DNA of 64,000 bases from Bacillus sp. S/N-304-OC-R1 (GCF_019749375.1 NZ_JACWFE010000004.1:1-64000); one strand, 5' to 3'. Counted from the stretch's first letter, positions 46,675 through 54,862 are shown. Notes: a model not told the origin generated them from the letters alone. Numbers and translations are program-made.

Positions 46675-47012
46675 AAATATCCCTCCCACTTATTAAAGAC
46701 GATAAAAGTAGTTAATCTTATCAAGAAAGATGATTGAATAGAACTTCGATTTTTTCTATGTATGGAGCAGCGGCCATTATCTTTAATTAAAAATAGTATA
46801 TTCTAACATTGTCACTTTGTAAAATGTTTTTCATCAAATATTATACAAAGATTATACAAAGTGATAGTAAACCATTTAAGTTTTTGTTCTTTGTCAAATA
46901 TATGTATAATCTTTTGGTTATATTGTATAAAGTGAAATCATGTTATATATTAAAAAAGACAGTTATTAAGTTAAAATAAATTATTTAATTTCGTATAGGG
47001 GATGGATTTATC
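46675..47012. other. divergent regulatory region between the RND and merR genes
   Basis: A 338-base AT-rich region without a gene. It holds several copies of an nTnTACAn motif: two in tandem at 46840-46861 and single inverted copies at 46817-46824 and 46923-46930. A TATAAT-like box lies near 46905. Both flanking genes could be controlled from here. Confidence 0.65.
46840..46861 (+). promoter_or_regulatory. two perfect 11-bp direct repeats, candidate operator
   Basis: The 11-mer attatacaaag occurs twice without a gap (46840-46850 and 46851-46861). Its TTATACAA core fits the nTnTACAn pattern associated with CarH-type regulators, whose operators are tandem repeats with an 11-bp step. It lies about 150 bases upstream of the CarH-like gene. 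The repeat is seen; binding is inferred. Confidence 0.7.
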
Positions 47013-47918
47013 ATGACCCAATATTCAGAAGAATTAACATATAGCATTCAGCAAGTTGCAAATATTAGCGGGCTATCCAAACAAGTGATTAGAAAATGGG
47101 AAGAACGGTACGGTATTGTAAATCCACAAAGGTTAGACAATGGATATCGAATTTATTCTCATAATGAAGTAAATCGGATTCTATTTGTGAAGTCTTTAGT
47201 AGAAAACGGCTATACAGTTAAACAAGCTGCTATGCATGTTCAGCAGCAATCGAATGAGGAAGAAATCATTCATAAAGCAAAAGAAGGTTATATAGAACCA
47301 CCAAAAACATTGAATGAGCATGTCATATCCTTGCTTCATGAAGGCGCTATGCTTCATGAAGAAAATATCAATCGGATTTTGCAGCAGGCTTATTTATCCT
47401 TAGGGCTACGAAAGTTTCTCTATTCAGTTGTTGTTCCGTTTTTAAAGGAAGTTGGGAATAGATGGAGTGATGGACGCTGGGGAGAATATCAAGAAGCTTT
47501 ATCTAGCTTGGCTATAAGAGATTTTCTCGTCCAATTGCGGAGAAATTTTCACTTTAATGAGAATGCGCCAATAATAATTGGAGCATGCCTGCCTGAGGAA
47601 AGACACGAAATTCCACTCCACATTATTTTACTGGAAGGTATGTTAAATGGGTGGAAAACAGTTGCTCTTGGACCATCGCCTGCACCGAGTGCGATACAAT
47701 CAAGTGTTGAACAGTTAAACCCTAGAAAAGTTATTCTATCAGCTATTACTACGCTTCCATTTGAGAAAAATCCGGAAATCATTCAGGACCTAGATGAGTT
47801 TGCTGCGCAATATCCTCATATCCAGTTCTATATTGGCGGTCCAGGTGCTGAAGAGTTTTTAAAAGATAAATCCCTGGATAATATTATTTTTTCAGACACT
47901 GTTAACGAAATTCTTTAA
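47013..47918 (+). CDS. MerR-type regulator with B12-binding domain, CarH-like
   Basis: A 301-residue regulator. Residues 10-78 are a MerR winged helix (SIQQVANISGLSKQVIRKWEERYG). Residues from about 100 form a four-helix bundle and Rossmann-like cobalamin-binding domain. The lower-ligand His198 is kept in EERHEIPLH, and the cap Trp151 in NRWSDG. The usual Glu-His pair of the helix bundle is QEALSS (Glu161, Ala162), so the upper histidine that forms the light-adapted adduct in CarH is missing. AGGGGATGG precedes the ATG. It is probably a tetrameric repressor, perhaps B12-responsive but not light-switched. Confidence 0.85.
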   Translation: MTQYSEELTYSIQQVANISGLSKQVIRKWEERYGIVNPQRLDNGYRIYSHNEVNRILFVKSLVENGYTVKQAAMHVQQQSNEEEIIHKAKEGYIEPPKTLNEHVISLLHEGAMLHEENINRILQQAYLSLGLRKFLYSVVVPFLKEVGNRWSDGRWGEYQEALSSLAIRDFLVQLRRNFHFNENAPIIIGACLPEERHEIPLHIILLEGMLNGWKTVALGPSPAPSAIQSSVEQLNPRKVILSAITTLPFEKNPEIIQDLDEFAAQYPHIQFYIGGPGAEEFLKDKSLDNIIFSDTVNEIL

Positions 47919-48019
47919 ATAGTGACAAGATCAATCAAAGCAAGTGTATAGAAATCAATTTCTCGTTTAACAATAACAATGGTGTGATTCACCAACTAAC
48001 GATGTAGGGGGATTTTACT

Positions 48020-48193
48020 ATGAATATTCGTGAAGGCTTAATTCCAACTGCATTAGGTTCAGCTGTTACTTTAACAGGCTATGCCATGAAACAAAACAGA
48101 GGGTCAAATAAAATGATTGCAAATACTGTTTTCGGATTTGGTTTAGCTCACGTAGTATTAGGGGTAATTGACCTTATTGAACATCGTCGTTAG
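48020..48193 (+). CDS. small two-helix membrane protein
   Basis: A 57-residue frame starting MNIREGLIPTALGSAV, with two hydrophobic segments (about 8-22 and 35-51) around a short basic loop (KQNRGSNK) and a basic end (EHRR). GGGGG lies about 8 bases before the ATG and a terminator follows at 48202. No family was recognised with confidence. It lies 101 bases after the CarH-like gene on the same strand and may share its transcript. Confidence 0.7.
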   Translation: MNIREGLIPTALGSAVTLTGYAMKQNRGSNKMIANTVFGFGLAHVVLGVIDLIEHRR

Positions 48194-48201
48194 TTTTTTT
48201 G

Positions 48202-48232
48202 GAAAGTCGAGCATTGAAAAAGCTCGGCTTTC
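48202..48232 (+). terminator. hairpin after the small membrane protein gene
   Basis: GAAAGTCGAGC at 48202-48212 pairs with GCTCGGCTTTC at 48222-48232 (one G-T pair); the following T run is weak. Confidence 0.65.
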
Positions 48233-48263
48233 TTCCTATTTATCATTAAATCGGAGTAATTAT

Positions 48264-48311
48264 AAAAGAATCGATGAAACAAGGACTTTCATTTGTTTCA
48301 TCGATTCTTTT
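48264..48311. terminator. bidirectional terminator
   Basis: A perfect 19-bp inverted repeat (48264-48282 with 48293-48311) ends the convergent HemAT-like gene and also faces the plus-strand unit. Confidence 0.9.
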
Positions 48312-48324
48312 TGGCATATTTAGT

Positions 48325-49623
48325 TTAAAGATTTTCCGCCTTGTCATAAAGTTTACCTGATAGTTTTGTTAGATTATGTGTTGTAGTATTAATCTCTTCA
48401 ATCGCATCTGCAATAAAATCTAGGTCTGATGCATTTTTATTAAACATTTCGAGAAAATTGCTCATTTCAAATTTAACCGTCATAATTCCTGTTCGTACCT
48501 GATTCATATTATCTTTTGAAGAGAAAGAGAGTTCATTCATACTCTTCATTATTTCAACAAGCGCTTCGATATTTTGCGTGCTTTGAGTGATTAGTTCTAC
48601 AATTTCATGACTCATGTTTTTTGAGTTTTCCGCTAGTTTTCGTACTTCGTTTGCCACTACAGTAAACCCACGGCCTTCCTGGCCAGCTCTTGCTGCTTCA
48701 ATTGCAGCATTGAGTGCTAGTAAGTTCGTTTGGTCAGCCACTTTTTGTATTTCATTCGTCATATTGGTGATTTGGCCTGAGATATCTTTAAGTGTTTCTG
48801 TCTTTATGATGGAATTTTCAATTCTCTCTGCTAATCCATCAAAGGATTCCTTCATATCCTCAATTTGCTTTTCATATTGCAGAGTTAAATTGACAAGATT
48901 CTTACTACTTTTGCTCGTTTGAACCGTATTCGTCTTAATTTCTTGTGTCTTTGCGGCAGTCTCTACAATGGAAGCCTCTGATTCTTCCATAGAAAGGGCT
49001 AGCTCCTGACTAATGGAAAGCAGTTCATCTCTTAGAGCTAAATTCTTTGTATGAGTTTCTTCAATTTGTGCAATTTTACTATTCATATAGTCTTCCACAA
49101 CCATTTGGCCATCTAGATTAAATAAATGATTAAGTGCGAGTAATGTAGTAGCTAGCTGTTCGGGATTATCTTGCAGATGCTCAATAATTTTCGGAATTAA
49201 AAGTGATTGAAATGCTCCAAAAGTAGCTAAAAACCAGCCAATTGGCAAACCGGCCTTAAGGTGAATATTTCCCATTCTTTCTCTCATTGCATGATAGGAC
49301 TCATCAAAGTTTCCATTTAAAATAGTAGAAATATATGCTTTAAAAACATTATGTAATCTTTCTCTGCTTGTCTTAGATGTAGCAATTTCATTTAAATTTG
49401 GAAATGTAGATAAATGGTCTAATATCATTGCTATTCCTTCATCAGCCATTTCAAGCAGCAGTGGACTAATATCCTTTATTGCGTCCAGATGTTTCTTAGA
49501 TAATCCCATAAACTCTGCTCGCGAAGTAAATAACGGGTCCAAGCCTGTAACAGAATTTCCATCAGTAATCTTTAATTTTGCCTCAAATCTTGGTGATTTA
49601 GATTTAGAAAACATTGTTAACAT
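48325..49623 (-). CDS. HemAT-like globin-coupled chemoreceptor
   Basis: A 432-residue soluble chemotaxis transducer, the same length as B. subtilis HemAT. Residues about 25-190 are a sensor globin with proximal heme His121 (NIHLKAGL); the position of the distal Tyr70 of HemAT aligns with Leu68 here, so oxygen contacts differ. The C-terminal methyl-accepting signalling hairpin has [17 protein letters not shown] and [14 protein letters not shown]. No membrane helix is present. I chose ATG 49623 after GAGGAG. Three 11-bp repeats lie directly upstream. It should signal to CheA in response to oxygen or another heme ligand. Confidence 0.88.
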   Translation of the reverse strand: MLTMFSKSKSPRFEAKLKITDGNSVTGLDPLFTSRAEFMGLSKKHLDAIKDISPLLLEMADEGIAMILDHLSTFPNLNEIATSKTSRERLHNVFKAYISTILNGNFDESYHAMRERMGNIHLKAGLPIGWFLATFGAFQSLLIPKIIEHLQDNPEQLATTLLALNHLFNLDGQMVVEDYMNSKIAQIEETHTKNLALRDELLSISQELALSMEESEASIVETAAKTQEIKTNTVQTSKSSKNLVNLTLQYEKQIEDMKESFDGLAERIENSIIKTETLKDISGQITNMTNEIQKVADQTNLLALNAAIEAARAGQEGRGFTVVANEVRKLAENSKNMSHEIVELITQSTQNIEALVEIMKSMNELSFSSKDNMNQVRTGIMTVKFEMSNFLEMFNKNASDLDFIADAIEEINTTTHNLTKLSGKLYDKAENL

Positions 49624-49638
49624 AGTAATTCTCCTCTG

Positions 49639-49671
49639 TTGTATAAAGTTTGTAAAATGTTTGTATATTGT
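49639..49671 (-). promoter_or_regulatory. three phased 11-bp direct repeats at the HemAT-like gene
   Basis: On the plus strand the 11-mers ttgtataaagt, ttgtaaaatgt and ttgtatattgt follow without gaps. On the minus strand each ends in a (T)n(T)ACAA core, fitting nTnTACAn. They lie from the predicted transcription start to 16 bases before the start codon, so bound regulator would block the promoter-proximal DNA. Confidence 0.78.
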
Positions 49672-49678
49672 TGTTACG

Positions 49679-49707
49679 ATTATGCCATTTTTATCTCTCT
49701 TTGACAA
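49679..49707 (-). promoter_or_regulatory. promoter of the HemAT-like gene
   Basis: On the minus strand TTGTCA (49702-49707) and CATAAT (49679-49684) are 17 bases apart. Transcription would start near 49672, at the edge of the triple 11-bp repeat. Confidence 0.68.
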
Positions 49708-49811
49708 TAATTTTCCTTTGCTATGCCAAATATTAGAATAAAGATTATAATAATATTGGTAGATAGAAAATTGAAAATATTTATAAATGAAAGTAAAGGT
49801 GGCGTCTAAAT

Positions 49812-50951
49812 ATGAAAATAGTCATTGCACCTGATTCATTTAAAGGAAGCTTAACTGCAATTAAAGCTGCACAAGCAATGGAAAAAGGGATAAAAAAGGT
49901 TTCTTCAAATATTACTACGATTTTAGTTCCTGTTGCAGATGGAGGCGAAGGAACAATGGAAAGTCTAGTTGCTGCAACAAATGGGAGGATCGTTCCTGTT
50001 ACAGTCAAGGGGCCGCTTCTTCAACCTGTTCAAGCCGCCTATGGAGTATTAGGAGATATGGAAACTTGTGTAATTGAAATGGCTAATGCATCAGGAATTT
50101 GTTTGCTTAAGCGAGAGGAACTTAATCCGATGAACACTACAACATTTGGAACCGGTCAGCTAATTAAACAAGCATTAGATGATGGTTACAGGAAATTTAT
50201 TTTAGCGATTGGCGGCAGTGCAACAAATGATGGCGGGGCTGGGATGCTTCAGGCACTTGGAATGAATCTGCTGGATTCGGAGGGAGCATCAATTGGTTAT
50301 GGGGGAAGTGAGCTCGGCAGGTTAATGAAAATAGAAGACCGCGAATTTGATAACCGAATTCTCAACAGTGATTTTTTAATAGCTACAGATGTACAAAATC
50401 CTTTAATCGGCATAGACGGGGCTTCTAATGTATTTGGGCCACAAAAAGGTGCGACCCCTGAAATGGTTGAAATTTTGGATGCAAACCTAGAGCATTGGGC
50501 TGATTTAATCGAAGACAAAACCGGTATTCGTTTGCATGACAAACCTGGAGCGGGGGCTGCTGGCGGAATTGGAGGAGCATTTCAAGCCTTTTTTCCATCT
50601 GTTACTAAACGCGGTATCGATATTGTCATTGAATATTCCAAACTGGCCGATCATTTAGCTGAAGCAAGCTGTGTATTTACTGGAGAAGGTCAGATCGATT
50701 TCCAAACAGCTTGCGGTAAAACACCAATGGGGGTTGCAGAGGCTGCTAAAAAAGTAAATCTTCCCGTTTTTGCGTTAACCGGCTCAATTGGATACGGTAT
50801 CGAAGTTTTGTACGAGCATGGAATAACAAGTGTTCATAGCATTACGAATGCACCAATGACACTTCAAGAAGCCATTGAAAATGCGGAAGAATTATTGGAA
50901 AAAACAGCGGAACAAGTGATGAGAACCTACTTAGCTAAACGAACATTTTAA
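49812..50951 (+). CDS. glycerate kinase (GarK/GlxK family)
   Basis: A 379-residue kinase phosphorylating glycerate. The start [16 protein letters not shown], the GGEGT segment and the [18 protein letters not shown] motif are typical of the glycerate kinase type found in B. subtilis GlxK. AAAGGTGG precedes the ATG. No glyoxylate or glucarate catabolic genes are adjacent, so the pathway source of glycerate is unknown. Confidence 0.92.
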   Translation: MKIVIAPDSFKGSLTAIKAAQAMEKGIKKVSSNITTILVPVADGGEGTMESLVAATNGRIVPVTVKGPLLQPVQAAYGVLGDMETCVIEMANASGICLLKREELNPMNTTTFGTGQLIKQALDDGYRKFILAIGGSATNDGGAGMLQALGMNLLDSEGASIGYGGSELGRLMKIEDREFDNRILNSDFLIATDVQNPLIGIDGASNVFGPQKGATPEMVEILDANLEHWADLIEDKTGIRLHDKPGAGAAGGIGGAFQAFFPSVTKRGIDIVIEYSKLADHLAEASCVFTGEGQIDFQTACGKTPMGVAEAAKKVNLPVFALTGSIGYGIEVLYEHGITSVHSITNAPMTLQEAIENAEELLEKTAEQVMRTYLAKRTF

Positions 50952-51050
50952 TCATGCTCCTCCTTGCTATTAGAGTACATAAATGGATTATGGAAGGGGA
51001 CTTTAATAGTAAAGGGCTTTAAAATTTACCGTGTTAAGGAGTAGAGTTCA

Positions 51051-51482
51051 ATGAGCAACTTGAATCAAGAAGAGTTAAAGAAACAAGTAGTTAATATTAT
51101 TTCCAATCAACGGACAGGGGTTCTCGCAACGGTTGAAAATAACAAGCCTCATTCACGTTATATGACATTCTTTAATAAGGATTTAACCTTGTATACACCT
51201 ACAAAGGCGGATACTGAAAAGCTCGAAGAACTTAAAGAAAATCCAGCAGTATCTGTACTATTGGGCTTTGAAAATAAGGGTCTAGGGGATACATATGTTC
51301 AAATTTCGGGAACATCTTCAATTAATGATTCACAGAACTTGAAAAAACAATATTGGGATGAGTCGTTTAATAAATGGTTTGATGGTCCAGAAGATCCGAA
51401 TTATGTGTTTTTGGAAATAAAGCCTGAAATTGTTCGTGTTTTAAATAACGAAGGTAGTCCGCCTCAAGAACTACAGCTATAA
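51051..51482 (+). CDS. general stress protein 26-like flavin-binding protein (YdaG-like)
   Basis: A 143-residue split-barrel protein of the pyridoxamine 5'-phosphate oxidase-like fold. GVLATVENNKPHSRYMTFF and the WFDGPEDPNYVFLEI segment match the general stress protein 26/YdaG group of Bacillus. It may bind FMN or another cofactor; the reaction is unknown. AAGGAG precedes the ATG. I looked for a sigma-B promoter (GTTTAA/GGGTAT) and found none convincing. A T-poor hairpin follows at 51501-51520. Confidence 0.85.
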   Translation: MSNLNQEELKKQVVNIISNQRTGVLATVENNKPHSRYMTFFNKDLTLYTPTKADTEKLEELKENPAVSVLLGFENKGLGDTYVQISGTSSINDSQNLKKQYWDESFNKWFDGPEDPNYVFLEIKPEIVRVLNNEGSPPQELQL

Positions 51483-51500
51483 AAATACGCCAGATTGTAA

Positions 51501-51520
51501 GGGAGCATATTATTGCTCCC
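51501..51520 (+). terminator. weak hairpin between the stress-protein and thioredoxin-fold genes
   Basis: GGGAGCA pairs with TGCTCCC (51501-51520) but no T run follows, so termination may be partial. Confidence 0.45.
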
Positions 51521-51543
51521 TCGAATAAGGAGTGTATGAGAAT

Positions 51544-52041
51544 ATGCAATCATTCTTATCAGAAGACAGATATTCTCCAGATTATAATTGGCTTAAAGTA
51601 TCGAAAAGCCAATATTTAAAGCAGTATGAGAAAAATCCAGTTAATTGGCTGGAGTGGACAGAAGAGACGTTTGATAAGGCGAAAAGAGAAGGAAAGCTGG
51701 TTATGATTAGTATTGGCTGTAGGAGCTGTCATTGGTGTGAGGTAATGAAAAGTGAATCATTTGAAGATGCAGAAATCGCCAAGCTTTTAAATGATTGGTT
51801 CATCTCGATTAAAGTGGACAGAGAAGAACGTCCGGACATTTACTCAAAATACTTAAATATTCGCCAGGAAGTAACTGGTAATGCTGGTTTGCCATTAACA
51901 ATGTTTCTATCTTCAGATCAGAGGCTATTATTTGCAGGAAACTATTTGCCAAAAGAGAGTCGGGACGGTGGACAAACATTTAAGGAAATAATTATTGAAG
52001 TATATACCAATTATTTTTTGAAATTTAATCAGGGAGACTAG
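51544..52041 (+). CDS. short thioredoxin-fold protein (DUF255, YyaL N-terminal domain only)
   Basis: A 165-residue protein matching only the N-terminal thioredoxin-like domain of YyaL-type proteins, which are normally about 680 residues. The active-site-like SCHWCEVM keeps a CxxC pair, and the VDREERPDI and GLPLTMFL segments follow. The frame stops at 52041 and no trace of the long glycosidase-like remainder follows, so it is either a degraded gene or a stand-alone domain. ATG 51544 lies about 10 bases after AAGGAGT; an in-frame GTG at 51532 overlaps that site. Confidence 0.75.
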   Translation: MQSFLSEDRYSPDYNWLKVSKSQYLKQYEKNPVNWLEWTEETFDKAKREGKLVMISIGCRSCHWCEVMKSESFEDAEIAKLLNDWFISIKVDREERPDIYSKYLNIRQEVTGNAGLPLTMFLSSDQRLLFAGNYLPKESRDGGQTFKEIIIEVYTNYFLKFNQGD

Positions 52042-52076
52042 AAAGAAATATATGATCTTAAAGATGATATTTGCAC

Positions 52077-52102
52077 TCTTGCCATAGGCAAGATTTTTTT
52101 TT
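52077..52102 (+). terminator. terminator of the thioredoxin-fold gene
   Basis: TCTTGCC at 52077-52083 pairs with GGCAAGA at 52087-52093, followed by nine T residues. Confidence 0.85.
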
Positions 52103-52103
52103 G

Positions 52104-52226
52104 TACAAAAAAAATCCGCTCATGAAAAGCGGAAAATAATGAGACCTTGGATCGATAGAAAAGTTCAAGAATCGGAAACAACATATAGTGTGTTTGTGGA
52201 AATCATCATACTATATGTTGTTAATC
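52104..52226 (-). ncRNA. candidate small RNA (minus strand)
   Basis: Read on the minus strand: a TAAAAT -10-like box near 52230, then a perfect 13-bp hairpin (AACAACATATAGT with ACTATATGTTGTT, 52210-52222 and 52177-52189), about 45 unpaired bases, and a terminator TCCGCT/AGCGGA followed by eight T (52104-52130). There is no protein frame in it. The shape is that of a stand-alone regulatory RNA; the -35 box is poor. Confidence 0.42.
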
Positions 52227-52510
52227 AAATTTTATCATATTATATTTTTATGTGCAATCTATTTATTATATCGACCAAAAAAGACAAAAAAATAATAATT
52301 TCTGGAAAGAATTGAAAAAGATTAAGAGATTAGGTAATCTTAAAGAAAGAAGTTTTGTAGCGGAAATTTAATAGTTTTGTAAAGTAAGTGAGAAATTTGA
52401 CAACTTTTTTTAACATAAAAACGTCTTAATAATATATACCTCAAAATATACCCTTAAAGGCACTACTGCCCCAAAAATTAGCTTCTCAGGAAATGGAATG
52501 GTGAACCCCT

Positions 52511-53536
52511 ATGAGAAAAAAAAGGAAGAAAAAAAATCACATGTTTAAAATGTACACAAAAGTACTCATTTCACTTCTTGTATGTTTGTCTTTAGTGTTA
52601 ACTACAGTAAAATCAAGCAATCATAATGAAGCATCAGCTGTTTCTAGTTTAACACAGCCAATAATTATTATGTATTCATTGCTTACACAAAAGGATGTTA
52701 ATCAATATGAAGAAATGAGCGGTTCTCTTGCTCATAAATACTACTATTTTCAGCAATTAAATACAAAAATAGCCCTAGAAAAAGAGAAACAGATGCAAGA
52801 TAAGGAAGAAACGAAAGAGAAAGTAGAAAATGCTGTAGAACAAAATAAAGATAAAATTGTTCAAAGTAAGCCAGTTGAAAAAGCACCACAAGCTAGTAAT
52901 TCAAACGCAGATAAGCAAGAAAATGCTGTGGAGGAGAATCCCAAAAAAATAATCTATTTAACATTTGACGACGGTCCTTCCCCATATACTTTAAAAATAC
53001 TAGAATCATTGAATAACTTTGATATGAAGGCTACTTTTTTCATGCTTGAACCAAATATGAGAACATATGAAAAACAATTGCATGCGATTATAGATAATGG
53101 CCATACTCCAGCTCTGCATGGTGTTACACACACTGTATCCAAAATATACAGATCAGAAAAAACAGTTGTTGATGAAATGGCTAAAGCCCAATCGACTTTA
53201 ATGAAGCTGACAGGTACAGGAACGACCTTAATTAGAACCCCCTATGGGTCTTCACCTTATATGAAACCATCTTATAAAAAGGCTGTAGAAGATGCAGGCT
53301 TTCAGCTATGGGACTGGACTGTTGACAGTGAGGATTGGAAATCTAAAAACGGTGAATATGTTAAAAAGGTCATTAATCAAATTGAAAATTTCCGCTACAA
53401 AGATCGTCCCATTGTAATCCTAATGCATGATCGAAAAACAACAGCAGAGCACTTACCAGAGCTTCTAACCTATTTAAAAGCCAAAGGATATTCATCAGAA
53501 GTTTTGAATCAGCAGATGACAGCTTTTCATTTTTAA
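52511..53536 (+). CDS. membrane-anchored polysaccharide deacetylase
   Basis: A 341-residue surface protein. A basic N-terminus and one helix (about 14-34) anchor it, a charged low-complexity linker follows (about 88-145), and the C-terminal NodB deacetylase domain has TFDDGPS at 151-157 and the metal-binding HGVTH at 203-207, with RTPYG and a late MHDR histidine. It probably removes acetyl groups from peptidoglycan or a related polymer. The start lies after a weak GGTGAA site. Monocistronic; the next 50 bases lack a clear terminator. Confidence 0.87.
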   Translation: MRKKRKKKNHMFKMYTKVLISLLVCLSLVLTTVKSSNHNEASAVSSLTQPIIIMYSLLTQKDVNQYEEMSGSLAHKYYYFQQLNTKIALEKEKQMQDKEETKEKVENAVEQNKDKIVQSKPVEKAPQASNSNADKQENAVEENPKKIIYLTFDDGPSPYTLKILESLNNFDMKATFFMLEPNMRTYEKQLHAIIDNGHTPALHGVTHTVSKIYRSEKTVVDEMAKAQSTLMKLTGTGTTLIRTPYGSSPYMKPSYKKAVEDAGFQLWDWTVDSEDWKSKNGEYVKKVINQIENFRYKDRPIVILMHDRKTTAEHLPELLTYLKAKGYSSEVLNQQMTAFHF

Positions 53537-53590
53537 CAAAGGTTCTTGTCAAAATGATTGGTTTTTTTTACAATATTGAAAACACACAGA

Positions 53591-53732
53591 GTGGATTGGA
53601 GCGAAAGGCACTTGACTCCAGCGGGAAATAGAGGAAAGGTCGAGACCCCGCAGACGGAACGGCGAGGAGGCTCGACTTCCTCCCCGCGGAAAGCAAGTGC
53701 CTGCAGCGGAAAGGAACGGTTCACTGTTCAGT
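53591..53732. repeat. full-length dispersed intergenic repeat
   Basis: About 142 GC-rich bases of imperfect dyad symmetry. The left arm (gagcgaaaggcacttgactcc region) mirrors the right arm (ggaaagcaagtgcctgcagcg region), with an inner gtcgag/ctcgac pair. Its right half recurs at 109-172. It lies downstream of the deacetylase gene, in no reading frame. Confidence 0.8.
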
Positions 53733-53772
53733 CTTAAAACAACAAAGTATTCGAAAAAAGCCTTAACAAAAA

Positions 53773-53809
53773 AACTTTAATCCATTTCATTTTGGATTAA
53801 AGTTTTTTA
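53773..53809 (+). terminator. terminator downstream of the repeat
   Basis: A perfect 11-bp stem (AACTTTAATCC at 53773-53783 with GGATTAAAGTT at 53794-53804) followed by T residues. Confidence 0.85.
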
Positions 53810-53913
53810 CGTTTAACATGCAATAAACAATGATGACACCCTTCTAATAATTGTCATAAAAAATCATAAAAAACGATAAGCTTTTAAGAGTAATTTGAAG
53901 GGAGGGGATCGGC

Positions 53914-54711
53914 TTGTCTGTTAGCTTTGAGAAAGCGGCAAAATTAGAGCATGGGTTTTGGCTGCAAGTATTAGGGGACCATGCCCGTTTTATTCACGAT
54001 GCTCTATCTCCGCAAGAAAAAGAATTAATAAATGAGGCTAATTACTTTATTGGAGTATTTGATGGGCTGCTAGGAAGAGTAGAAACTAACAATTTATTAG
54101 AATTAAGCAAAAGGGCGGAAGAAGAGGCACAAAAAATTAGGAAACTTAAGTTAACCATTATTGAACTGCACCTTGTCGGAAAGGTTAAAATCCATTTAGG
54201 GCCAGTTTTCATAAATCATATGGTGAATGAGGTTGATGAATATATATTGCTTTTAAAGTATTTGAAAAAAGGGGAAGTACCACCTGTTTTTCATGAACTT
54301 CATCATCATTTATTATGGCTTTTAGATGCCGCCGGACATGCGGGTGCTATTTCGGATAATATGGAACAAGTTGAGAAAAAAATAAAGAAAATGAGTGATG
54401 GATTTACGAAGGATTTTGAGGCATTTTATTTAAAAGCAATAGAGATGACTGGCTTTCTGCGGACAAATTTAACTACATTCCCAGCTCTAGAGAAATTTAA
54501 TAAAGATGTAGAACTGGAAATGAAATTGTTCATGAGTTTTTTAGATGAAATTGAGGAGCTTGAGCTAAGTAAAGAGGCATTAGGGACTTTTTCAGCATTA
54601 ATGGCAGATCATATGTATAGAGAAGAATGCTACTACTTAACAAAGCTTGCCCAGTCAACCAATTTGTTGGCACCAGACTGTAATCCAGCAAAGCCTAGAT
54701 TAAAGGAATAA
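53914..54711 (+). CDS. DUF2935 family protein
   Basis: A 265-residue helical protein of the DUF2935 family, made of two similar four-helix halves. Each half has an early acidic-histidine pair (LEHGFWLQVLGDHARFI in the first; metal-ligand-like ADHMYREECY at the end of the second), suggesting a ferritin-like metal site. It starts with TTG at 53914 after a very strong GGGAGGGG; no in-frame ATG lies near. Function is unknown. Followed by a short terminator. Confidence 0.82.
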   Translation: MSVSFEKAAKLEHGFWLQVLGDHARFIHDALSPQEKELINEANYFIGVFDGLLGRVETNNLLELSKRAEEEAQKIRKLKLTIIELHLVGKVKIHLGPVFINHMVNEVDEYILLLKYLKKGEVPPVFHELHHHLLWLLDAAGHAGAISDNMEQVEKKIKKMSDGFTKDFEAFYLKAIEMTGFLRTNLTTFPALEKFNKDVELEMKLFMSFLDEIEELELSKEALGTFSALMADHMYREECYYLTKLAQSTNLLAPDCNPAKPRLKE

Positions 54712-54722
54712 AATGTTTACCA

Positions 54723-54747
54723 TCCACCATACAGGTGGTTTTTTTAT
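54723..54747 (+). terminator. terminator of the DUF2935 gene
   Basis: CCACC at 54724-54728 pairs with GGTGG at 54734-54738, followed by seven T residues. Confidence 0.75.
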
Positions 54748-54783
54748 GTATAAATAGGAGATAAGTATCATTTTTAACAAAAG

Positions 54784-54797
54784 GGAACGTATGTTCT
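54784..54797 (+). promoter_or_regulatory. LexA (SOS) box upstream of the holin-like toxin
   Basis: GGAACGTATGTTCT matches the Bacillus LexA consensus CGAACRNRYGTTYC at 12 of 14 positions, with both GAAC and GTTC halves perfect. It overlaps the position of the -35 box of the promoter below. Confidence 0.75.
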
Positions 54798-54824
54798 TTA
54801 TATTGGACAAGTATATGGTATAAT
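54796..54824 (+). promoter_or_regulatory. extended -10 promoter of the holin-like toxin RNA
   Basis: A perfect TATAAT at 54819-54824 is preceded by TGG, giving an extended -10. A -35 at the normal distance would be the poor CTTTAT at 54796-54801, touching the LexA box. Transcription would begin near 54831. Confidence 0.65.
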
Positions 54825-54862
54825 AGAGTGGCAATAGGAGAATTCTCAAGGGTGGTCGGCTA

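Larger units (their letters stand above)
52042..52510. other. long gap with terminators and a small RNA candidate
   Basis: No protein gene is visible in these 469 bases. The left part holds a plus-strand terminator and then a hairpin whose T run lies on the minus strand. A 13-bp inverted repeat at 52177-52222 lies upstream of that minus-strand terminator. The right part (52225-52510) is very AT-rich and holds the leader of the deacetylase gene. Confidence 0.6.

Noticed and set aside
50952-51050. sigma-B promoter before the general stress protein gene
   Set aside because: No GTTTAA with GGGTAT at 12-15 bases was found.
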